A stretch of DNA of 64,000 bases, taken from positions 370,681,054-370,745,053 of the forward strand of contig NC_053041.3 in assembly GCF_002575655.3 (NCBI RefSeq), read 5' to 3'. The stretch is from Aegilops tauschii subsp. strangulata (Eukaryota; Streptophyta; Magnoliopsida; Poales; Poaceae). Under the pieces are notes generated by a model. It was not told where the DNA came from and made no database searches. It worked only from the letters and a program-made list of their open reading frames with translations. How positions within the stretch are numbered: the stretch's first letter is position 1; every line of letters starts with the position of its first letter. Of the stretch, positions 56,029 to 64,000 are shown piece after piece. A program made the position numbers and the translations under genes.

Positions 56029-57700
56029 TCTTCGCACGCAAGGAAGTGCGTCCTTACCTCCCTGATAGCTGGGACCCACCCGGTCGAACCGTACATTGGG
56101 TTGTCTGTCTAGTCGCGAACGTGTACATACATACTGGTTGATCGGTCTGTCTGCAGGCTGCAGCGATGAATCGTGGCCGAGTAAGGAAGGGCACGTGTCA
56201 TAGTAGAGGCGTGGACATAGCATGTCACGCAAACCCGTCTATATCGTGTACACGTACGTACAGCCAGGGTTCAAGAAAGTAAATACGGCCACGTACGTAC
56301 ATACGGGCGGGGTCTCGAACGCCTACTCGCGCATACATGCGGCCAGGGCTCGTGTATATGGAGGGGAAGCAGAGGGCAGCGACAACGTCTTGTTCATCGG
56401 CAGCCAACCGGCTGGGTCGGAACGGAGAAACTACGTCGTGTTCATCGGGAGGCAACGAAATGCGTCATGTTCATCGGGAGCCAACGGCTTGGATAGAACA
56501 GCCGAAACGAGGCCTGGCGTACCGCAGAACGGAGGAAACGGCCTTCTGTTCGACCTCCTACGGTCTAAATGGGATCCTGTTCACCGGGAGGGGTCCGGCG
56601 TACCGCAAAATGGAGGAAATGGACTTCTCTTCGACCTCCTATGGTTGAAACGGGGTCCTGTTGATCGGGAGGGGTGTGGCGTACCACAAAACAAAGGAAA
56701 CGGACTTCTCTTCGACCTCCCATAGTTGAAATAGGGGTCCTGTTCATCGGGAGGGGTGTGGCGTACCGCAAAATCAGACTCCACGAGCTACTGTTCATCC
56801 ACCGTCTACTTCCTCGCTCCAGCCTCCACGGGCTACTGTTCATCCACCGTCGACCTCCTCCAGCCTCCACCTACGACTGTTCATCCACGGCGTCTCCCTC
56901 CTGCCTCCACCAGCTACTATTCATCCACGGGCTCCTATTCATCTAGCCTCCACCGACTACTGTTCAACCATCCCTCCACAGGCTACTGTTCATCCAGCCC
57001 TCCATCGACTACTGTTCAACCAACCCTCCATGGGGTCCTCTTCATCCACCCCCAACCGGCTCGATCGGGGTCCTGTTCATCCAGCGGCAACGACCTCTAC
57101 TACCTCGGGGTCCTGTTCATCCAACCCCCATCGAGAACTGTTCATCCAACCCCCATCAACACTCACTGTTCATCAAGAGGCAGCAGGTTCGATCGGCTTC
57201 AGTTAGCAGCAGTAGCCAAGGAATCGCTCGATCGGGTTCAGTTAACAGCCAGGGATCGATCAATCGCTCGGGTTCAGTAACGCGTAGCCAATGCAATCGC
57301 TAGGGTTCAGTAGGTGAATGCCTCGCTCGGGTTCAGTTTGAGCCCAACGCCTCGCACCCACGCTCGTACGTGTACGAGAGAAACGCGCAATCCCTCCGTG
57401 CATCGCTCGGCCCCGACCACCCACCATAACCGGGAACTCCTTGGTATTTTCCTCGCCCTCGCTTCTACCATGGTTTTTCCGTCATGGATGGCCCAAAGAA
57501 TGTCATGCAGCTGCGTCTCCGGCCCGCACAAGATGAAAAGCCCATTTTCTGTCATGATTTTTTGTCATAGAAGTAGGAGCCCACCACATCTATGATGGTA
57601 TCGGGTTTTGTCACAATTATCATCATAGAAGGGTCATAAGCATGACAGAAAAAAGTTTCATTCGGCCCAAAATGTTAGGGATGTGTCTTTTTTTGTAGTG
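56029..57700 (-). repeat. Right long inverted terminal region of the CACTA element
   Basis: Inverted copy of 35647-37262. It carries the complementary CTACTGTTCATCC-type motifs from 56390 to 57175 and the terminal sequence ending GTAGTG. The open frames here on both strands are repeat-derived. Confidence 0.9.
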
Positions 57701-57908
57701 ATGGTGTAGGCCCACATGCGAATGATACTCGGCGGAATGTTCAAATGAGGCATGTAGGAGGATGGACTCGACCGGAGGGCGGCATGATCGATGGAGAAGA
57801 GGGTTGGAGAGGAATGAGAAATAAGCAACGCCGCATGATTATACTTGAACGGCTCAAATAAACAATAAATTGTCTCATTTTCCCTTCCGTCTTGGTCACG
57901 GAGTAAGA
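57701..57908. other. Short unassigned segment
   Basis: No gene seen between the CACTA end and the MITE. It does not continue the gypsy LTR that borders the CACTA on the left. Confidence 0.4.
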
Positions 57909-57910
57909 TA

Positions 57911-58166
57911 CTCCCTCCGTTTTTATTTACTCTGCATATTAGGTTTGACTAAAGTCAAACTTCATGAAATTTGGCCAAATTTATAGAAAAAATATGAACA
58001 TTTACAATAGCAAATCTATATGATGTGAAAGTATATTCAATAATGAATCTAATGGTATTGATTTGTTATTGTATACGTTATTATTTCTGTCTATAAACTT
58101 TTTCAAAGTTTACAAAGTTTGACTTTGAGCAAAGCTAAAATGCGGAGTAAATAAAAACAGAGGGAG
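57911..58166. mobile_element. Stowaway-like MITE
   Basis: 256 bp with matching inverted ends (CTCCCTCCGTTTTTATTTACTC .. GAGTAAATAAAAACAGAGGGAG), flanked by TA on both sides (57909-57910 and 58167-58168). This is the signature of Tc1/mariner-derived MITEs. Confidence 0.92.
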
Positions 58167-58168
58167 TA

Positions 58169-59413
58169 CGCAGGGACTAGTATAGTTACTATTGCCGGAA
58201 CATGGTAAGTTGGACCCCTAAATGTGGGCACGGACCAGGCACACCTCAATTATTCCTTCAAACAGTCGGACACCTACATTAGCACACCATCGGCTACTTA
58301 ATCAAGTATTATGCTTCACTAGTTGAAAAGGAAAAGGGTAGTACCGTACCCAAAACCACCACACTTGGGGCTAGGGTAACAACTTGGTACTGTACCACAT
58401 TTGAACCAAGGCACAAAAACCACCTGTTCTGCGCCTAATGCGCAACGCGGAGCACTGACGCTCAAATTTGGCCAGGAAAATAGGGAAACCGACATGTGGG
58501 GCACACCTGTCGGGACGACGTGGCACAGACTAGTCCAATGGAGGAGCTGGCCCATGACCTCCTCGCCACCGGCAACCGTTCATGTGGGTCGTGGGGGCCA
58601 GCAATGTGGCGCAGCTCCCACACGGCCTCTGGATACGGTGACCGCGGTGAGCGACACGCTCGTCGTCGTTGGACACGGTCGGCTTCAGGGTGCCGAGGGT
58701 GCCATTAGCGTTGTGGCACGACCAGCAGATCAACACCCGGCTCGTCGAGGGTGCATGGGGCACCGAAGTGCGCGCACGCCACGATGCATCCGCGGAGTGT
58801 TCTAGCGCAGCCAACTGCATCCCCGGGACGTGAGACCATGCCGGGTCGCCTTGCTTTTTCAATGACATGTGGGGATCGCATGTGAGCAAAGGGCATCTCC
58901 AACGTTGCCACGACCGCAGCTGACTACCCTGGCACACAAAAAACCCTCGTCCCTCGCGCCGTCGCGCGGTGCGTTCCCAGCCGGCGCCAGCTGCCCGCAT
59001 TCATGTCGTCTGTCCATATGCCGTCATTAAGAGGCTCGGTGCCCGAGGAACCAACTCCGGCAACTTAATGACGCACCCGGACGCTTGGCCTCACCGGAAT
59101 GCACTACTTAAAGCGGCAATGCCCAGCTAAACTCCACACCATAGCGCATCCTCCTGCTACCTGGCACCACGTCCGCCATGACCACGAGTGCGAACTCTCT
59201 GCGGGAGAGCTTGTCTCCGGGGATGAAGCTCGAGGTCGCCGCCCTCGCTCAAGTCGCCGCTCGCAACGCAATAGCGGTGTAGCCGAACACGGATACGACT
59301 GCACAAGCGGTGGCCATGCTGGCGGCCGACGACGGGAGCACCATCAGCCACGCGTCCTACTTGCTACCGTCCAACGTTTGGTGGCGCATGTGGCAGGTGA
59401 AGCGATGGACCGT
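58169..59413. other. Unassigned GC-rich segment, no gene supported
   Basis: There are GC-rich open frames on both strands (for example minus 58530-59000) but no domain was recognised. A short plus-strand frame at 59179-59283 begins MTTSANSLRESLSPGMKLEV and stops after 34 codons; it may be a gene relic. It ends at the Sabrina-like LTR. Confidence 0.4.
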
Positions 59414-60994
59414 TGATACGTCTCCGACGTATCTATAATTTATGAAGTATTCATCTTGTTATTTTATTATTCTTGGATGTTTTACAATCATTTTATAGCA
59501 ACTTTATATCACTTTTTGGGACTAACCTATTGACCCAGTGCCAGTTGCTGTTTTTGCTTGTTTTTTACATCGCAGGAAATCAATATCAAACAGAGTCCAA
59601 ACACCACGAAACTTGTTGGAGATTTTTTATGGACTAGAACACCCAAGATGGGCCATAGCAGCACCTGGGGGTGCCTCGAGGGGGCATAACCCACCAGGGC
59701 GCGCCTGGGGGCCCAGGCGCACCCAGGTGGGTTGTGCCCACCTCGCTGGCCTCCCGCACCCCCTCTTTAACCTATAAATTCACAAATATTCCAAAACCCT
59801 TTAGGGTTAACCTAGATCAGAAGTTCCGCCGCCGCAAGGCTCTGTAGCCACCGACAATCTAGACCCTTTCTGGCACCCTGCCGGAGGGGGGGGGGGAATC
59901 ATCACCGGTGGCCATCTTCATCATCCCGGCGGCCACCACGATGAGGAGGGTGTAGTCCACCCCCAGGGCCGAGGGTTTGTACCAGTAGCTATGTGTTTAA
60001 TCTCTCTCTCTCGTGATCTATATCATGGGCTTTGTTAATATAGATGGATCATATGATGTTTCACCCCTCTATACTCTTGCTGTGATGAATTGAATCTTTA
60101 CCCTTCGAAGTTTTGTCTTGTCGGATTGAATATTCAGATATGAGAACACATGATGTATGTCTTGCGGTATGAATACTTGAGGTGACAATGGGGTATCATA
60201 TTGATTCACTTGATGTATGTTATGGCACTCAAACTTGCGGATTCCCGAGGTGATATTGGGGTAATCTATGCATAGGGGTTGATGCACTTTTTATTATCTT
60301 TTCTTCGATAGAAACTTTGGGGTCTCTTTGTAGTTCTTTGTGTGGATTGAGTATTATGAATATGAATTTGCTTTGGTGTTATTTTAGTATGAACTCTAGG
60401 ATAGATCAAACGGAAAAAATAGCTTTGCGTTATTTTAGTATGAACTCTTGAATAGATCGATCGGAAAGAATAGCTTTGAGGTGGTTTCGTACCCTACAAA
60501 AAATTTATATCTTTTGTTCTCCGCTAATAGGAACTCATGAGTGATTCTTTGTTGCACTTTGAGGGATAATCATATGATCCAACTATGTTAGCATTGTTGA
60601 GAGGTTGCACTAGTGAAAGTACGGACCCTAGGCCTTGTTTTCAAGCATTGCAATACCGTTTTTGTGCCCGTTTACTATTTGCTACCTTGCTGTTTTTATT
60701 TATTCAGATTATAAAAATATATTTCTACCATCCATATTACACTTTTATCACCATCTCTTCGCCGAACTAGTGCACCTATACAATTTGCCATTGTATTGGG
60801 TGTGTTGGGGGCACAAGAGATTTCTTGTATTTGGTTGCAGGGTCGTTTGAGAGAGACCATCTTCATCCTACACCTCTCACGGATTGATAAACCTTAGGTC
60901 ATCCACTTGAGGGAAAATTGCTACTGTCCTACAGAACTCTGCGCTTGGAGGTCCAACACGTGTCTACAAGAATAAAGTTGCGTAGTAGACATCA
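59414..60994 (+). repeat. 5' LTR of the Sabrina-like element
   Basis: 1581 bp, TGATACGTCTCCGACGTATC .. GTAGTAGACATCA. A CCTATAAATTC TATA-like box lies at about 59770. A run of at least 11 G occurs at about 59885-59897. Confidence 0.92.
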
Positions 60995-61004
60995 AGCTCT
61001 TTTC

Positions 61005-61021
61005 TGGCGCCGTTGCCGGGG
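61005..61021 (+). other. Primer binding site of the Sabrina-like element
   Basis: TGGCGCCGTTGCCGGGG, ten bases after the 5' LTR; it begins with the TGG complementary to a tRNA CCA end. I believe it is a tRNA-Asp-type site. Confidence 0.75.
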
Positions 61022-61119
61022 AGGTGAGTGCTTGAAGGTATATCTTTAGATCTTGCAATTGAATCTTTTAGTTTCTTGTTTTATCACTAGTTTGGTTCGT
61101 AAAAGAAAACTACAAAAAA

Positions 61120-61248
61120 ATGGAATTGAGGTTGCATCATATTATTGATCATCTTTATAATATCTTTCTTGAAAATGATGGTTCGGGAAATTGTGCTCAA
61201 TTGTTAGAAGAAGAAGTCAATAATGTTTGGCACAAAATATTTGAATGA
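61120..61248 (+). CDS. Short leader ORF of the Sabrina-like element
   Basis: 42 codons from the ATG at 61120, beginning MELRLHHIIDHLYNIFLEND. It overlaps the start of the long ORF by 26 bases in another frame. It may be the true N-terminus of the long ORF, separated by a frameshift; this is an inference from the similar composition of the two. Confidence 0.5.
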   Translation: MELRLHHIIDHLYNIFLENDGSGNCAQLLEEEVNNVWHKIFE

Positions 61249-62668
61249 TGAGCATGATTGCAATGTTGTTAATATGAATTCTTTGAATATCCAAAATGCT
61301 AATGATGATTGCACAAGTCATGAAGAAAATGTTTCTTATAAGCATTTCACTTTTTGCGGAGTGAATTGGGAGTGCAATTGCACATCAAAAAGGGATGATA
61401 GATTTTGTAAGAAGCATAAATATTTAGAAATGAAAAAGTTGCAAGAGAGGCTAGATGATTGTGCTGAAAGATATAATTTTTTTCGCCATCCTTGTGAACT
61501 TTGCAATGAACATGGTAATTTAAATCTCCAATGCAAATTCTTTCATGATCAAATCGTGTCCAAAAATTGTGATAACTTGCTTACCCTTGAGCATCATAAG
61601 GAGCTTAGTCTTTTTTTGGGGTATGAAGAAATGAAACCTATAATTAAGGGTATTCCAAAATTTAATCTCGAGAGATTTCTTGATTTTGATCTAGAGGAAA
61701 TTTATATGTTTTGTGCGATAAATTGCATTGAGAATCCTTATATTGCCAACTATCTAAATTCAAGAAAACAAATAGAATATGAAGAGAGTACTAATGAAAG
61801 GGAAAATATTTCCAAATACCCTCCTAGTGTTTATTATGATGAGTCAGGTAACGAGGAGGAGCTTCCTATCCAACCAATCTCATCAATAAGAAGCTTGAAA
61901 AGATTAATTAAACCCACACATGATGTGGTGAAGAAGAAGAAAAGAAGAAAGAATAGAGGTAAAAAGGTATCTCTCCCAAATAATGTTGCTCCTATTATTG
62001 TTGTGCCTCATGAAAATGAATCAAAAATAATTGTGGAAGATGATGCACTTGATGATGATTTTGTTATGCCTATTGCTTGTTGTGATGATTATGATTGGGA
62101 AGATAATGATACTTCTTATAATCTTGGAAATCTTTTTGGCACCAACTTGGGAAATTATGATGATAGCAATTGTTATACCGTTGGTGTTATTCATACTATT
62201 AATGATGAGAGTGATTATGCTTATGATATGCCAAGCTACAAGCTTGGGGATGCTATGTTTGATGGGAATGACATGTTTGAGAATTTATTTGCTGCAATTA
62301 ATGTTTGTCCCAAGCTTGGGGATGCTATGTTTAATGAAGAGGATCTTTTTAGTCCCCCTACTTTGAATGATCAAACTTTCTATGATGGTTGCATGCCTCC
62401 TATCTATGATGAGAACAAAGTTGCTACTTATGATGATTATTGTGATGATACTTATGTTATAAAAAGTAGTGATAATTATAGTCATAATTTTGAATATCAT
62501 TTTACTGAACATTACTCTTTTAATGTGGGAACAATTTGTAGTATTCGAGTTTCCTATGATACTCCCACTATTATGAATGAGAATAAAATTGCTTATGTGG
62601 AGAGTAATAAATTTTCTATGCTTGTGGATCATGAAAAGAATGCTTTATGTGATGTTTATATTGTTTAA
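61223..62668 (+). CDS. Gag-like ORF of the Sabrina-like element
   Basis: 481 codons. The Cys/His-rich first third contains CGVNWECNCTSKRDDRFCKK and HPCELCNEHGNLNLQC, a possible zinc-binding region at about 48-110. A basic stretch follows (VVKKKKRRKNRGKK at about 234-247), then a very acidic, Asn/Asp/Tyr-rich second half with two copies of KLGDAMF. No protease, reverse transcriptase or integrase motif. The TAA at 62666 is followed by 88 more open codons in the same frame. Function unknown; probably a structural (gag-type) protein of a non-autonomous element. Confidence 0.75.
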   Translation: MFGTKYLNDEHDCNVVNMNSLNIQNANDDCTSHEENVSYKHFTFCGVNWECNCTSKRDDRFCKKHKYLEMKKLQERLDDCAERYNFFRHPCELCNEHGNLNLQCKFFHDQIVSKNCDNLLTLEHHKELSLFLGYEEMKPIIKGIPKFNLERFLDFDLEEIYMFCAINCIENPYIANYLNSRKQIEYEESTNERENISKYPPSVYYDESGNEEELPIQPISSIRSLKRLIKPTHDVVKKKKRRKNRGKKVSLPNNVAPIIVVPHENESKIIVEDDALDDDFVMPIACCDDYDWEDNDTSYNLGNLFGTNLGNYDDSNCYTVGVIHTINDESDYAYDMPSYKLGDAMFDGNDMFENLFAAINVCPKLGDAMFNEEDLFSPPTLNDQTFYDGCMPPIYDENKVATYDDYCDDTYVIKSSDNYSHNFEYHFTEHYSFNVGTICSIRVSYDTPTIMNENKIAYVESNKFSMLVDHEKNALCDVYIV

Positions 62669-62935
62669 TTCATTCATGATGCTACTGAATATTATTATGA
62701 GGGAGGAACATATGTTTGTAGGTATTGCAATAATATCAAGTTTCCTCTGTGTGTGTTGAAAATCTTGAAGTTATGCTTGTTTTGCCTTCTTATGCTAGTT
62801 GATTCTTGTTCCCATAAATTGTTTGCTCAAAAAATCCCTATCCATAGGAAGTGGGTTAGGCTTAAATGTGCTTGCCATGTGCTTCATGATGCTCTTGTTA
62901 TGTTCAATCCATATCTTTTATGCGAGCATCATTGA
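62669..62935 (+). pseudogene. In-frame continuation of the gag-like ORF after a stop
   Basis: 88 codons stay open in the frame of the upstream ORF, from just after TAA (62666-62668) to TGA at 62933-62935. They include YYYEGGTYVCRYCNNIKF, a hydrophobic run LKILKLCLFCLLMLVD (possible membrane helix) and KIPIHRKWVRLKCACH. This suggests that the TAA is a later nonsense mutation, or is read through. Confidence 0.55.
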
Positions 62936-64000
62936 ACTCATCATGCCTAGCTAAAAGGCATTAAAGAAAAGCTCTTGTTCGGAGACAACCCAACACTTTT
63001 ACCTACTGTTTTTGTGTTTTAACATGATTACGATACTGTATTAATCAATTTTTATTGCTTTTGTTTCAATAAAGTGCCAAGTAAAGCCTTTGGGATCATG
63101 TTGGTGATAGTTGATTTGATCTTGCTGAAAAACAGAAACTTTTACGCTCACGAAAAAAATTCTAATTTTTAACAGAAGAGTGATTTTGAGTTGATTCTTT
63201 TTGAAGAAGTTTAACATACAAATTTCTCACGTGTTCCTAATTGTTTCATAATTTTTTGAGTAACATAAGTATGGTTTGAGTACAGATTACTACAGGCTGT
63301 TTTGTTTTTGACAGATTCTGTTTTCAATGCATAGTTTGCTTGTTTTCTAGTTTCTATGGCTTATATCGCTCGATATAAATTGTGTAAATGATATGCTACA
63401 GTAGTAATTGTGTGGAAACAATTATGAATCTTGTATTTTACAGTACCAAAGTGAAATGGTTTTCTCTTTGTCATACTAACCTATCTCACAAAGTTCCATT
63501 AAGTTTTGTGTGATTGAAGTTTTCAAGTTTTGGGTGAGATGTCGATATGAGGAGAATAAGGAGTGACAATACACTAAGATTGGGGATGCCCAAGGCATCC
63601 CAAGGTAATATTCAAGGAATATCCAAGCAACTAAGCTTGGGGATGCCCCGGAAGGCATCCCCTCTTTCGTCTCCAACATTATCGGTAACCTCACTTGGAG
63701 CTATGTTTTCATTCGTCACTTGATATGTGTTTTGCTTGGAGCATCAATATATTGTGTTAGGATTTGCTTGATGTTATTTATAATAATATTTTCATCTTTC
63801 TTTTCAATAAAAATATCAAGTATAGCCTTTGCCATGCTTATTTTACAAGTCTACATGTTGCTGTTTGAAAACAGAAAGTTTACTGCTGTTGCAAAAATTC
63901 CCTAGAAAAGTCAGAATGTGATAAAATGTTGAAACTTTTTGAAAAATAATATATGATAAATTTTCTAAAGTGTGGTATATTTTCATAATCTTTGGAGTTT
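62936..64000 (+). other. AT-rich untranslated part of the Sabrina-like element
   Basis: No coding region. It contains GGGGATGCCCAAGGCATCCC (63583-63602) and AAGCTTGGGGATGCCCCGG (about 63633), which repeat the element's PPT motif in direct and inverted form. Confidence 0.7.

Larger units (their letters stand above)
35647..57700. mobile_element. Very large CACTA-type element with 1.6-kb inverted terminal regions
   Basis: The left end is CACTACAAAAAACGACACATCC (35647 on); the right end is the reverse, ..GTGTCTTTTTTTGTAGTG (to 57700). The flanking 1.6 kb on each side are inverted copies of each other. About 9.6 kb of the span is a later copia insertion and 0.34 kb a LINE, so the original element was about 12 kb. 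No CACTA transposase was recognised, only a pair of small related genes at the centre. The flanking trinucleotides (GGT left, ATG right) do not match, so a simple single insertion is not proved. Confidence 0.75.
59414..64000 (+). mobile_element. Sabrina-like gypsy element, 5' part, runs off the window
   Basis: 5' LTR 59414-60994, PBS at 61005-61021, a short ORF, a 481-codon gag-like ORF and about 1.1 kb of AT-rich sequence up to the window edge. The candidate target duplication is ACCGT (59409-59413). No reverse transcriptase or integrase appears in the 3 kb after the PBS. It is related to the minus-strand LTR at 14122-15689. Confidence 0.9.

Noticed and set aside
56222..57280. Open frames of 100-174 codons in the right terminal region
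   Set aside because: Inverted copy of the same repeat; no domain.
58530..59000. 156-codon minus-strand open frame
   Set aside because: GC-rich sequence with open frames on both strands, no domain, no promoter or splice evidence.
61336..61536. Minus-strand frame inside the Sabrina-like gag ORF
   Set aside because: Antisense shadow of the 481-codon plus-strand ORF.

Overview
The window is plant nuclear DNA from the wheat/barley tribe (Triticeae). The grounds are a spliced plant gene, densely nested LTR retrotransposons with the LTR starts, PBS and PPT sequences of BARE/WIS/Angela-type copia and Sabrina-type gypsy elements, several CACTA (En/Spm-type) transposons, a Stowaway-like MITE and a 5'-truncated LINE. 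Family names come from memory of Triticeae repeats, not from a search. No rRNA gene, tRNA gene or CRISPR array was seen.

Only one ordinary host gene can be supported: a seven-exon, minus-strand transmembrane-nine (TM9SF/EMP70) gene at 1504-4661. All intron borders are GT..AG, the reading frame is intact at 590 codons, and a TATA box lies upstream at 4942-4950. About 4 kb of low-copy sequence upstream holds the two ends of a broken minus-strand gene (6554-7990) split by a gypsy remnant.

From 8.7 kb rightwards the window is stacked transposons: a CACTA-like end (8714) cut by a gypsy LTR (8976), cut by a copia element (10210); then a minus-strand gypsy LTR (12883) and a minus-strand Sabrina-like LTR with 3' internal sequence (14122-~16315). 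A degenerate CACTA gene (~16316-29731) is split inside an exon by a nearly complete 8.7-kb BARE/WIS-type copia element (18758-27472). Next come gypsy fragments: a minus-strand integrase (30.4-31.95 kb) abutting a plus-strand coiled-coil ORF (31.97-34.1 kb), then a truncated LTR (34819-35646).

The largest structure is 35647-57700, about 22 kb, bounded by CACTA-type termini inside long (about 1.6 kb) inverted repeats rich in TGAACAG-type subterminal motifs. No transposase was recognised in it. At its centre are two diverged, head-to-head copies of a small unrecognised gene, each preceded by a pyrimidine-rich minisatellite leader. The leader of the left copy is interrupted by a 9.6-kb SIRE-like copia element (40585-50158) that has gag and an extra 3' ORF but no recognisable pol. 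A LINE tail with a perfect 14-bp target duplication (52137-52503) lies to the right. This element, its captured gene pair and the pol-less retrotransposon are the most unusual parts of the window.

Beyond it are a Stowaway-like MITE (57911-58166), about 1.2 kb of unassigned GC-rich sequence, and the 5' part of a plus-strand Sabrina-like gypsy element (from 59414) that runs off the right edge.
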